Shown here: piece by piece, positions 1-11,140 of the stretch | Position numbering within the stretch: the stretch's first letter is position 1 | How the letters are laid out: every line of letters begins with the position of its first letter | From: Gammaproteobacteria bacterium | GTDB taxonomy: Bacteria > Pseudomonadota > Gammaproteobacteria > HTCC5015 | DNA length: 32,153 nucleotides | Reading direction: 5' to 3' | Assembly: GCA_016928055.1 (NCBI GenBank) | Contig: JAFGLM010000008.1 | Span: forward strand, 1 to 32,153 | Notes under the pieces: model-generated | Database searches by the model: none | The model's input: only the letters and a program-made list of their open reading frames with translations | Told to the model about the DNA's origin: nothing | Translations under genes and position numbers: made by a program

Positions 1-54
1 TCGCAGCTCGCAATCCATTTTGATGGCCGCATCGATCAGCACTTGGATATTTAA
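1..54 (+). CDS. Transposase C-terminus, IS256/mutator family (partial)
   Basis: Only the last 17 codons and the TAA stop (52-54) are present. The peptide contains QLAIHFDGRI, which resembles the conserved C-terminal stretch of mutator-type transposases, where a Q-[FL]-A-I-x-F-x-[DG]-R pattern closes the protein. The gene enters from the left edge on the plus strand. Compared with the copy at the right edge, two codons differ (GCA/GCG and TTG/CTG), both silently. This suggests that both copies come from transposases under selection or from a recent common copy. The catalytic DDE residues are off the window. Confidence 0.7.
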   Translation, partial: SQLAIHFDGRIDQHLDI

Positions 55-87
55 ACTTTATGCTGACACAGAATTTTGAACAGTCTC
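1..87 (+). mobile_element. IS256-like insertion sequence, 3' end (left copy)
   Basis: This is the end of an insertion sequence of the IS256/mutator type. It holds the last 17 codons of a transposase reading into the window, then a 24-bp terminal repeat at 64-87 that begins GAGACTGTTCAAAATTC on the minus strand. The same 87 bp recur inverted at 32067-32153 with two mismatches, and the match stops exactly at base 87, which fixes the element boundary. The rest of the element lies outside the window, so its target duplication cannot be checked. The family is assigned from the terminal repeat and the transposase C-terminus. Confidence 0.82.
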
Positions 88-147
88 CTTCGCGATTTCC
101 GGAATGACATAAAAAAACCACAAATCCGCTTTACCCCACCCACAAAA

Positions 148-175
148 TCGAACAATGGCGCCGCCATTTGTTCGA
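148..175. repeat. Imperfect palindrome centred on GGCGCC
   Basis: The arms TCGAACAATGGC and GCCATTTGTTCGA pair with one bulged base around a short GCC loop. It lies between the IS end and the first gene, about 60 bp ahead of that gene's start. It could be an operator or an RNA hairpin. No T-run follows, so it is not a simple terminator. Confidence 0.4.
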
Positions 176-236
176 CTAAATCTCGTACTTCTACTATTAT
201 TAAGTATATGAAAACGCTAGTAATATCTGAATTGTA

Positions 237-686
237 ATGAAGAAACTGCTTATTATTCCGGCTTTATTACTGGTCGCTTTTAATGTCAGCGCTGTCAATA
301 AGTGTGAAAAATTGATTAATGTGGTCTATGCCGAGGTTGCAGCGAAAAATCAGTTCCTGGCTGACGCAAGACAGAATTCCCTGACCGAGCCCTGGGTTCT
401 GCTTGCGCAGGCATACAAAAAAGAATTGAACAGACTGAGGATTCCGGAAGAAAAGCAGCTTGAAATAGCCAGATCAATCCTCACGCTTAATTATTCGAAC
501 AGTAATTCAGTGGAAGCCGATATTTTCGCCGAATATTATTTTCAAACCTGTGAACTGGAAAATGATAACTCCGCCTTTGTGCCTTTGGTGGACATCCCAA
601 CGCAGTCCATTCTGGCATGCCGGAACAACCGGTCAAGCAGCGAGTTCCAGAAATGCTTTGGTGAGTTGATTGCTAAAAATAATTAA
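237..686 (+). CDS. Small secreted protein of unknown function
   Basis: This 149-aa protein starts with a clear Sec signal peptide: a KK pair, a hydrophobic core, and a probable cut after NVSA near residue 19. The mature part is polar, predicted mostly helical, and has four cysteines (in NKCEKL, FQTCEL, LACRNN and QKCFGE). These could form two disulfides in the periplasm. I recognise no family. The start is the only one that gives a complete signal peptide, but no good Shine-Dalgarno sequence precedes it. It stands alone, about 150 bp inside the left IS end and 444 bp from the convergent metH stop, so it is probably transcribed by itself. Confidence 0.65.
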   Translation: MKKLLIIPALLLVAFNVSAVNKCEKLINVVYAEVAAKNQFLADARQNSLTEPWVLLAQAYKKELNRLRIPEEKQLEIARSILTLNYSNSNSVEADIFAEYYFQTCELENDNSAFVPLVDIPTQSILACRNNRSSSEFQKCFGELIAKNN

Positions 687-733
687 TTCTTTCGATAATT
701 GCTTTTAAATCTGTGTTTATCCCCTCACCCTAA

Positions 734-754
734 CCCTCTCCCTGAGGGAGAGGG
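734..754. repeat. GC-rich intergenic palindrome (REP-like)
   Basis: CCCTCTCCC and GGGAGAGGG form a perfect 9-bp stem around a TGA loop, preceded by CCCTCACCCTAA. This form is a common dispersed intergenic palindrome in proteobacterial genomes. It follows the small secreted protein by about 50 bp and may also act as an mRNA 3' end structure. Confidence 0.55.
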
Positions 755-836
755 GATTATGGAACTGCATAGAGTTCTTTTTGGCAAGAAATAATAGCGA
801 TTTTTAATTTAGAGATAAGTTCTAATAAGTAATGGA

Positions 837-1129
837 GTGAAAGATGTTTTCTTAAACGCACCAAGGAAGGTGCGTAAATCGGCGACTTGGACGAGAGCGA
901 GAAGTGCAGTGAAATCCAGAGAAAAGCGAGCACTGTGCGAATCCCGTAGCGCGAAGCGCGAAGCGCGAAGGTTGAAGTTGCGCAGCGCTGGATTTCGCCA
1001 GCCTCGGAGCGGTATTTGCACAAGGAAGTGCAAATACGAAGTACAGCGGAGCCATGTTTCTTTGGTGCCTTTCTTTGCGCCAAAGAAAGGCACTCGCTGC
1101 GGGCCGACGCCCGCGGTTTTGAGCTTAAA
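837..1129. repeat. Composite multi-hairpin intergenic repeat element
   Basis: This non-coding stretch between the secreted protein and the metH stop is built from hairpins. ACGCACC/GGTGCGT (856-862/869-875) and TATTTGCAC/GTGCAAATA (1013-1021/1028-1036) both enclose an identical AAGGAA loop. GTGCCTTTCTTTG/CAAAGAAAGGCAC (1065-1077/1081-1093) has a 13-bp stem and 3-base loop. GCGGGC/GCCCGC lies at 1099-1104/1109-1114. Between them, GCGCGAA is repeated three times in tandem at 949-969. Open frames in this region have arginine-rich compositions on both strands and look like by-products of the repeat. Similar hairpin-rich elements are dispersed in several gammaproteobacterial genomes; this assignment is from memory. 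Confidence 0.6.
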
Positions 1130-4816
<3,687 letters not shown>

Positions 4817-5009
4817 GATGCGGATCTGCCATTGGAAACCTTATATGGGCGGGCATTATAACGGACTGCGGCTATTGATAGCGCCATCCTGGAAGATCGT
4901 TTTTTTCATGTTCATGATGAAGGGTATTCAGTTTCTCTCTATTGACCTTCTTTCGCACTCACGTTACTGTGCGCCTCACATTCTTTGTGGATGCCGAATC
5001 ACTTCTGAG

Positions 5010-5190
5010 AGGGGTATTCGGATAATCGGGAAGCCGGTGACATTACCTTAAGTAATCATTCCGGCGCTGCCCCCGCAACGGTAATCGTTGAACGTGTTTA
5101 CAAACACCACTGTGTCACTGGCATGGGAAGGTGTAAACACGGCACTGGTTGAGAACCAGTTTAGACGTAAGCCCGGAGACCGGTCTGCAA
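5010..5190 (+). promoter_or_regulatory. Cobalamin (B12) riboswitch
   Basis: The conserved blocks of the B12 aptamer appear in order: GGAAGCCGGTG (5029-5039), GCTGCCCCCGCAACGGTA (about 5066-5083), GGCATGGGAAGGTG (about 5120-5133), and the B12-box region AAGCCCGGAGACCGGTCTGC (5169-5188). Internal stems are visible: GTGTTTACA/TGTAAACAC (5094-5102/5132-5140) and ACTGGTT/AACCAGT (5144-5150/5154-5160). It lies just upstream of the TonB receptor gene, where adenosylcobalamin binding would shut down expression of the B12 uptake block. The outer ends are approximate. Confidence 0.93.
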
Positions 5191-5226
5191 AGCTATGAAG
5201 TAATGCAAGTGTCGCGGCGGGCGGCG

Positions 5227-5294
5227 CGTGTAGCCTCGTCTATACGTGCTTGTGCTCTGCGGATGAACTCATCCCAATAAGAGGCAAGTTTCAA
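5227..5294 (+). promoter_or_regulatory. Probable riboswitch expression platform and ribosome binding site
   Basis: Between the aptamer and the receptor start lies a hairpin, CGTGTAG/CTATACG (5227-5233/5240-5246, one G-U pair), then an AAGAGG ribosome binding site at about 5279-5284. There is no T-run, so control is more likely at translation initiation than by termination. That is an inference. Confidence 0.4.
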
Positions 5295-7352
5295 ATGAAA
5301 ATCCACAATGCCATCAAGCAGGTTTGCAGCCTGTTATTACTTTTTGTTGTTAACTCCAACCACGTTATTGCTCAGCAAGACGATGAGCAGTCGCTTACTG
5401 AGGCTGAAATTATTGTCAGTGGTACGCGTTCTGAACAGTACAGCATCGAAGTACCAACCAGTATTACAGTAATCAGTCAGGAAGATATCGAAGCCAGTGG
5501 TGCGCAGTATTTAACGGAGGTACTAAAAGCGCGCGGTGCCGTGCAAATCAGTGATCTTTATGGTGATGGCAGCCGCAGCACAGTCAATATGCGCGGTCTC
5601 AGCGCGTCGTCGAATACGCTGGTGTTGGTCGATGGCCGGCGTTTAAATAATTCTGATATTGGAGAACCTGATTTAAACAGTGTATCCATTAAGGATATTG
5701 AACGAATTGAAATTGTGCAGGATAGTGCCAGCGTGTTGTATGGTGACCAGGCAGTCGGTGGGGTCATTAACATTATTACGAAAGTACCGGAAGGACTTTC
5801 CGCTGCTGCTGAGTTAATGGCGGGCAGTTATGAACGAAAGGGTTTACGCCTTGCTGTTAGCAATCGCCTGAATAACGGGCTTTCGTTCACTGTAAACGGC
5901 GAACAACGCGAGGCCGATAATTACCGGCAACATAACCTGGTTGATTATGAAAACCTGTTTGCGCGCGGTGGTCTGGATTACAGCAGCGGTGAATTGTTTG
6001 TTGAGCTGCAAACAATTATTGATGAACAACAAAACCCCGGCGCTTTACTGAGTGATGAGATTGAGCAGGATCGCAGACAATCGATAGCTGATTATATTAA
6101 TGATTACTCGAATACCGACACCGATGTTGCTCGTATCGGTTTTCGTCAGTCGTTTGATACGCATTGGAAAATGCTTGCCGAATATACGCAACGTGAATCC
6201 GACGGTGAGTTTGTATTAAGTTTTCGAGGTTCACCGGCATCAACTGCCGATCCTGCTAATATTCAACAACGCAAAGTCAGCAGCTTTAATCCGAGATTTA
6301 TCGCCAGCTATCCGACTGAATACGGAGAGTTTTTGCTGACCATTGGTTCCGATCTGGAGTCGTCGGAATATTTTCTGCAGTCTGTTTTTGGCACACAGCA
6401 GAATGATCAGGATATCGACAGTTTATATGCACTTACGGTGATACCGGTGATGCGCAGCACGGATCTTTCTATGGGTTGGCGACATGCGGAAGTTAAAAAC
6501 AATCTACGCGACCGGCCGCTGGATTTTCTTGGTAATCCATTGCCCGGTGTTCCGGATGATGCTGATCTCGATGATGATGTCAATATTGGCAGCATCGGCT
6601 TAACCGTTCATGCCGGTGACAACCTGCGGCATTTTATTCGCTATGAAGAAAACTACCGTTTTGCCAAAGTCGATGAGCATACCCAGTCTCCGGTAGTACC
6701 TGATTATATGGATCAGTCGGGCGACCCGTTGCGGACGCAAACCGGTGATTCGCTGGAAATTGGAGCGGAATGGCAGAAAGATGGCAACACCGCGAAACTG
6801 GTACTCTATCGACTCAATCTGGAGGACGAGATTCTCTATGATCCGGGGTTTTTTCAGAACATCAATATTGACAGTGCGTGTCATCGGGGCGCGATTATTG
6901 AGGGAACACGGCGTTTCGGTGATTCGCTGAGTATGGGATTCAGTTACAGTTATCTGGATGCCAGGATTACTTCTGGAACTTATGATGAAAACGAAGTACC
7001 TTTTACTGCGAATCATGTGATCGGTTTAAATCTTGATTTTGAGCTGGGTTCACACTGGTACCTACATACGGAAGCGAATTACATTGACGATCGTTATTTC
7101 CAGGGTGATTTCAATAATGAACTGGAGCAGTTGGCAGGGTATACCGTGGCGAATTTGCAGCTGGCGTATCGTCGCGGCCCATGGTCAATGTCCTTGCGGA
7201 TTAATAATATGCTGAACGAAAAATATAGTGACTCAGGGGTTGTTTATACCGCATACGATCCGGTGACCTTTGTCCCAACTGATATGCCGAGTTTCTTTCC
7301 GGCTCCTGAAAGGAATGCCTTACTTCGTATAAGCTACGCTTTCGAGCAGTAG
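5295..7352 (+). CDS. btuB: TonB-dependent outer membrane receptor, BtuB-like (cobalamin uptake)
   Basis: This is a 685-aa TonB-dependent receptor that would carry cobalamin across the outer membrane using energy from TonB-ExbBD. It has a signal peptide (cut near HVIAQQ), a TonB-box-like segment EAEIIVSGTR, and a plug domain with VNMRGLSASSNTLVLVDGRRL and VLYGDQAVGGVINII. A 22-strand-type barrel follows, ending with an aromatic-containing strand close to the C-terminus (ISYAFEQ). The ATG at 5295 is preferred over an upstream GTG at 5250 because it follows AAGAGG and opens directly into the signal peptide. The substrate is inferred from the riboswitch in front and the adenosyltransferase gene 13 bp behind. 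Sequence alone shows only a TonB receptor. Confidence 0.9.
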   Translation: MKIHNAIKQVCSLLLLFVVNSNHVIAQQDDEQSLTEAEIIVSGTRSEQYSIEVPTSITVISQEDIEASGAQYLTEVLKARGAVQISDLYGDGSRSTVNMRGLSASSNTLVLVDGRRLNNSDIGEPDLNSVSIKDIERIEIVQDSASVLYGDQAVGGVINIITKVPEGLSAAAELMAGSYERKGLRLAVSNRLNNGLSFTVNGEQREADNYRQHNLVDYENLFARGGLDYSSGELFVELQTIIDEQQNPGALLSDEIEQDRRQSIADYINDYSNTDTDVARIGFRQSFDTHWKMLAEYTQRESDGEFVLSFRGSPASTADPANIQQRKVSSFNPRFIASYPTEYGEFLLTIGSDLESSEYFLQSVFGTQQNDQDIDSLYALTVIPVMRSTDLSMGWRHAEVKNNLRDRPLDFLGNPLPGVPDDADLDDDVNIGSIGLTVHAGDNLRHFIRYEENYRFAKVDEHTQSPVVPDYMDQSGDPLRTQTGDSLEIGAEWQKDGNTAKLVLYRLNLEDEILYDPGFFQNINIDSACHRGAIIEGTRRFGDSLSMGFSYSYLDARITSGTYDENEVPFTANHVIGLNLDFELGSHWYLHTEANYIDDRYFQGDFNNELEQLAGYTVANLQLAYRRGPWSMSLRINNMLNEKYSDSGVVYTAYDPVTFVPTDMPSFFPAPERNALLRISYAFEQ

Positions 7353-7365
7353 AATAATCGCACTT

Positions 7366-7914
7366 ATGGGAAATCGATTAACAAAAATCTACACCCGCAC
7401 CGGTGATGACGGCAGCACCGGGCTGGCGGATGGTCGTCGCACTGGTAAAGATGCGATGCAGATTGAAGTGATCGGCGAACTGGATGAGCTGAATTGCTGT
7501 GTGGGACTGGTGCTGGCCTATAGCCTGCCCGATAGCGTCAGCCGCTTACTTATCCAGGTTCAGCATAAACTGTTTGATCTGGGCGCCATGGTCAGCGGTG
7601 CCGATTGTGCTCCGGTCAAGCCGGCTGACATTGAACAGTTGGAGCAACAAATTGACCGGTGGAACAGTGAATTGGCGCCATTACGTGAATTCATTCTTCC
7701 TGGTGGCGGCGCCGCTGCAGCGCACTGTCATCTGGCCCGATCGGTCTGTCGCCGCCTGGAGCGGCGTTTGGTGGGCTGGAGCCATACGGGTGCCCTCGTC
7801 GAGGCAAGTGTGTTAGCTTATGTCAATCGTTTATCGGACGCCTTGTTTGTGTTGTGTCGAGTACTGACGAGGGAAAACGGCAAACCTGAAACACAGTGGC
7901 AGAAGGATTTTTAG
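7366..7914 (+). CDS. Cob(I)alamin adenosyltransferase, PduO type
   Basis: This enzyme transfers the 5'-deoxyadenosyl group of ATP to cob(I)alamin, making adenosylcobalamin. The 182-aa protein has the standard PduO-type motifs: TKIYTRTGDDGSTGL near the N-terminus (ATP binding), GELDELN, then FILPGG, LARSVCRRLERR and YVNRLSDALFVL of the helical trimer core. It starts 13 bp after the receptor stop, so it is almost certainly in the riboswitch-controlled transcript. This gene would also remake the riboswitch ligand, which closes a feedback loop. It is not the CobA/BtuR family. Confidence 0.95.
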   Translation: MGNRLTKIYTRTGDDGSTGLADGRRTGKDAMQIEVIGELDELNCCVGLVLAYSLPDSVSRLLIQVQHKLFDLGAMVSGADCAPVKPADIEQLEQQIDRWNSELAPLREFILPGGGAAAAHCHLARSVCRRLERRLVGWSHTGALVEASVLAYVNRLSDALFVLCRVLTRENGKPETQWQKDF

Positions 7915-7965
7915 CGTACCGATTGTTTGCACTTTTAAATTTATTTTAGATTCAGGACCTATACT

Positions 7966-8490
7966 ATGAATAATTTACGTTTATTAACGCTTGTAGCATT
8001 GATACTCAGCGTCAGCCTTTTTAGATTGTTGCCGCATCCGCCGAATTTCACACCTGTGTTAGCTGTCGCACTGTTTGCTGGTGCACAGTTCACAGACCGG
8101 CGTCTGGCGTTCCTGGTACCATTGCTCGCTATGTTAGCGGCTGATTTGTTCCTGGGGTTGCATGCCACATTGCCGTTCGTTTATGGCGCCATCGCGTTAA
8201 TGGTGTTGTTAGGGGTGTGGTTGAACAAGCGCATAACCGTGACTTATACAGCGTTAACGACGGTTACCGGATCGCTGTTATTTTTTGTTATTACCAATTT
8301 CGGCGCCTGGTTAGTGTTACCTGAGCTATATGCGCGCTCTATTGATGGATTAGTGGCGGCTTATATCGCAGCGATTCCGTTTTATCAGAATGCCTTAGCA
8401 GGGGATTTGTTGTTTACAGTGGTCCTTTTTGGCGGGTTCTTTCTATTGGGGCGTAGCTTTCCAAAGCTCACCCGGCAGACTGTCAGTTAG
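7966..8490 (+). CDS. DUF6580 family integral membrane protein, candidate B12 transport component
   Basis: This is a 174-aa, very hydrophobic protein with about five membrane segments and short loops, including the N-terminal FRLLPHPPNFTPV motif characteristic of the DUF6580 family. Members are annotated as putative transport proteins and resemble the substrate-binding S components of ECF vitamin transporters in size and topology. It follows the adenosyltransferase by 51 bp on the same strand, with an AGGA ribosome binding site. No btuC, btuD or btuF is present in the window, so this protein is a candidate inner-membrane partner of the BtuB-like receptor. The function is inferred from context only. 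Confidence 0.75.
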   Translation: MNNLRLLTLVALILSVSLFRLLPHPPNFTPVLAVALFAGAQFTDRRLAFLVPLLAMLAADLFLGLHATLPFVYGAIALMVLLGVWLNKRITVTYTALTTVTGSLLFFVITNFGAWLVLPELYARSIDGLVAAYIAAIPFYQNALAGDLLFTVVLFGGFFLLGRSFPKLTRQTVS

Positions 8491-8536
8491 GCAATGTGAT
8501 TTTGTAATTATAATTCTATGTCCTGAGGTGAAAGTT

Positions 8537-9205
8537 ATGAAAAAGAATATTCTTCTATGTTGTTTGATGGCGGGTTTTGTTGCCCTGCAGGGTTGTTCGA
8601 CTATAAATCCCTATACACAAGAGAAACAAACTTCCAAGTCGACTAAGGGTGCAATGGTCGGCGCGGCAGCGGGTATCGCGGCGGGCCTTTTAAGCGGCGA
8701 TGGTAGTAAGGATCGTAAGAAAAAAGCCCTTAAGGGTGCCGGTATCGGTGCTATTGCAGGTGCCAGCGTCGGTTACTACATGGATGTACAGGAAACCAAA
8801 TTACGTCAGAAATTGCAGTCAACCGGTGTTAGCGTTACCCGTGATGGTGAAAATATTATTCTGAATATGCCTGCCAATATCACCTTTGCGTCGGATAGTG
8901 CCACCCTAAAGCCCAGCTTTATTGAAGTGCTGGATTCTGTCACTGAAGTGCTGAAAGAATACAAGTCAACCATGATCCAGGTTGCCGGCCATACCGACAG
9001 CACGGGTAGTGACAGTTACAATCAACGTTTGTCACTGCAGCGGGCACAGGCGGTCAGCTTTGAATTAATGCGCTTTAAAGTGGAGTCGCAGAGAATTGAA
9101 ACGATTGGATTAGGAGAAGCTTATCCGATTGCCAGCAATTCAACACCGCAGGGCAGGGAGCAGAATCGTCGTGTTGAACTGACTTTGTTGCCCTACACGC
9201 AATAG
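8537..9205 (+). CDS. OmpA-family lipoprotein with glycine-zipper region (YiaD-like)
   Basis: This 222-aa outer membrane lipoprotein has a signal sequence ending in the lipobox LQGC (acylated Cys about residue 20). A glycine-zipper segment follows (GAMVGAAAGIAAGLLSG and GAGIGAIAGASVG). The C-terminal OmpA-like domain carries VAGHTDSTGSDSYNQRLS and the arginine motif GREQNRRVEL that contact peptidoglycan. It probably tethers the outer membrane to the cell wall. The start at 8537 is chosen because it gives the lipoprotein signal and has GAGGTG about 7 bases upstream. An in-frame upstream extension lacks sense. A strong terminator follows the stop, ending the + strand block. Confidence 0.92.
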   Translation: MKKNILLCCLMAGFVALQGCSTINPYTQEKQTSKSTKGAMVGAAAGIAAGLLSGDGSKDRKKKALKGAGIGAIAGASVGYYMDVQETKLRQKLQSTGVSVTRDGENIILNMPANITFASDSATLKPSFIEVLDSVTEVLKEYKSTMIQVAGHTDSTGSDSYNQRLSLQRAQAVSFELMRFKVESQRIETIGLGEAYPIASNSTPQGREQNRRVELTLLPYTQ

Positions 9206-9221
9206 TCAGACTATGACATTC

Positions 9222-9252
9222 AAAAAGCCGGATATGAAGTCCGGCTTTTTTT
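9222..9252 (+). terminator. Rho-independent terminator after the lipoprotein gene
   Basis: AAAAAGCCGGA (9222-9232) pairs with TCCGGCTTTTT (9240-9250) around a 7-base loop and runs into eight T residues. The A-tract on the other side makes it usable in both directions, so it may also end cysH transcription arriving from the right. Confidence 0.92.
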
Positions 9253-9268
9253 TGCTCGCGATTAACGA

Positions 9269-9970
9269 CTAATCGATATTGCTTGAATGCAAACCGCATT
9301 CCTTGCTTTCAGGATTTTCCCACCACCAACGACCTGAACGAATGTCTTCGCCGGGTGTGATAGCGCGAGTGCAGGGTGCACAACCGATACTCGGGTAAAA
9401 GTGGTCATGTAAGGTGTTATAGGGAATTTCCAGACATTTAATGTATTCCCAAATTTCGTTGATATCCCAGTCAGCCAGCGGATTGGCTTTTGGTAAGCCA
9501 TAAATTTCATCGTACTCAATTTCGTCAAGATTCGCGCGTGTGACAGACTGCGATCGTCGTTGGCCGGTAATCCAGGCATCTTTCCCGGCCAATGCCCGTT
9601 TCAACGGTTCGACCTTACGAATACGACAACACTCCTTGCGCATTTCAACACTGTTATAAAAAGCGTTGATACCGTTCTCGTAAGTGAATTTTTCGATTTC
9701 CGCGGCGTCCGGATAATAGTATTTGAGCTTGCACTGATAAAAATCCTCAACCTGATGCATCAGGTCGTAGGTTTCCATCGGCAGGCGGCCGGTATCCAGC
9801 GTAAACATCACGACCTTCCGAAAGTGTTTCATAATGATATCGGTCAACACCATATCCTCAGCGCCAAGGCTGTTGGCAAAGACCACATCGTTATGTTGGT
9901 CAACCAGTCGTTTAATAATGCCCTTGCTGATATTGACTCGGGCCAGCAGTTTTACACTGAGTTCCGCCAT
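9269..9970 (-). CDS. cysH: Adenylylsulfate (APS) reductase, [4Fe-4S] type
   Basis: The enzyme reduces adenylylsulfate to sulfite with thioredoxin in assimilatory sulfate reduction. From the ATG at 9970 it is 233 aa. SLGAEDMVL near residue 34 is the PP-loop-type nucleotide site. The paired cysteines C114-C115 and C197-x2-C200 are the iron-sulfur ligands that mark the APS-specific class and are absent from the PAPS reductase of E. coli. KECGLH near the C-terminus holds the catalytic cysteine (C225). The start at 9970 is preferred to an upstream one at 10009 because AGGAAA lies just before it. It is divergent from cysB, its probable activator. Confidence 0.95.
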   Translation of the reverse strand: MAELSVKLLARVNISKGIIKRLVDQHNDVVFANSLGAEDMVLTDIIMKHFRKVVMFTLDTGRLPMETYDLMHQVEDFYQCKLKYYYPDAAEIEKFTYENGINAFYNSVEMRKECCRIRKVEPLKRALAGKDAWITGQRRSQSVTRANLDEIEYDEIYGLPKANPLADWDINEIWEYIKCLEIPYNTLHDHFYPSIGCAPCTRAITPGEDIRSGRWWWENPESKECGLHSSNID

Positions 9971-10061
9971 TAAATTTCCTGTTTTTCGGGAGGTGCGATA
10001 TTGCACCAATAATGAGTTGGTCTCTGTTAACCAGGGCGCACTGTAAACTAGTTTTTAATGC

Positions 10062-10110
10062 CATAAAAGAATATTTATTTATTTTTTTATCTCAAAATAG
10101 AATATATACT
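10062..10110. promoter_or_regulatory. AT-rich cysH/cysB intergenic region with AGAATAT direct repeats
   Basis: The gap between divergent cysH and cysB contains AGAATAT at 10068-10074 and again at 10099-10105, 31 bp apart (about three helical turns), within very AT-rich DNA. LysR-type regulators such as CysB commonly bind such sites on the same face of the helix. The assignment as a CysB site is inferred from position and spacing, not from a firm consensus match. Confidence 0.35.
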
Positions 10111-10144
10111 CGTTTTCGTGTCAGCCGACCAAATCGCTAACTCC

Positions 10145-11119
10145 ATGAAACTACAGCAATTACGTTTTCTCTCTGCAATCGCCAAGCATAATCTGAATAT
10201 ATCTGAAGCGGCAGTGCGGCTGCATACTTCACAACCGGGCGTCAGCAAACAGATCAAATTGCTGGAAGAAGAGCTCGGTCTGGAACTGTTTAACCGCAGT
10301 GGCAAACACCTGACCCAGATTACTTCCGCGGGACGCCGTGTGATCGAGCGTGCGGATAATATCCTGCAGGAAGTCGCGAATATCAAGCGTTTGGCCAGGG
10401 AATTTCGTGATGACAAAAGTGGAACGCTGGATATCGGCACCACGCATACACAGGCACGCTATACCTTACCCGGCGTTATCAGTAATTTCAGCAAGCAATA
10501 TCCGGATGTGATTTTGCACTTGCACCAGGGGACGCCCAGACTGATTTCTGAGATGGCGGCTTCAGGTGATGTGGAGTTCGCGGTGGCGACCGAAGCCCTG
10601 GCCTTGTTTAGCGATCTGGTCATGATGCCCTGCTATCGCTGGAATCGTTGCGTCGTTGTGCCGCCGAATCATCCGCTTTGCAGTGTTTCAAAACTGACTA
10701 TCAAAGCATTGGCTGAATGCCCCCTGGTGACCTATGTTCAGGGTCTAACTGGCCGGGGCAAAATGGATCAGGCATTTATCGAAGCGGGTCTGGAACCCAA
10801 TCTGGTATTCACGGCCACGGATGCCGATGTGATTAAAACGTATGTGCGACTCGGGCTCGGTGTGGGCGTCATCGCGCGTATGGCTTTTGTCCCTGAGCTG
10901 GATAAGGATCTGGTTAAAATCGATGCCGGTCACCTTTTCGAGCCCAGCATTACCAAAATTGCCTTCCGGCGCGGCATGTATATACGCGGCTATATGTATC
11001 GATTTATGGAATTGTTTGCACCACATTTGCATCGGGATCTTATCGATGCGGCCGCAGCCTGTGCCAATCAGGAAGAAGTCGATGCGCTGTTCAGTAAAAT
11101 TGATTTACCGGATCGGTAG
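10145..11119 (+). CDS. cysB: LysR-family transcriptional regulator CysB
   Basis: CysB activates sulfate assimilation genes when N-acetylserine signals sulfur starvation. From the ATG at 10145 the protein is 324 aa, the exact length of E. coli CysB, and opens with MKLQQLRFL as that protein does. The winged helix-turn-helix spans about residues 1-60 (TSQPGVSKQIKLLEEELG, RSGKHLTQIT). The effector domain has TTHTQARY, with T100 and T102 in the sulfate/acetylserine pocket, then LVMMPCYRWNR and VFTATDADVIKTYVRLGLGVGVIA. It is divergent from cysH. An upstream in-frame start at 10118 adds nine residues that do not match the family. Confidence 0.97.
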   Translation: MKLQQLRFLSAIAKHNLNISEAAVRLHTSQPGVSKQIKLLEEELGLELFNRSGKHLTQITSAGRRVIERADNILQEVANIKRLAREFRDDKSGTLDIGTTHTQARYTLPGVISNFSKQYPDVILHLHQGTPRLISEMAASGDVEFAVATEALALFSDLVMMPCYRWNRCVVVPPNHPLCSVSKLTIKALAECPLVTYVQGLTGRGKMDQAFIEAGLEPNLVFTATDADVIKTYVRLGLGVGVIARMAFVPELDKDLVKIDAGHLFEPSITKIAFRRGMYIRGYMYRFMELFAPHLHRDLIDAAAACANQEEVDALFSKIDLPDR

Positions 11120-11140
11120 AAAAACCGCGGTGATTTAACT

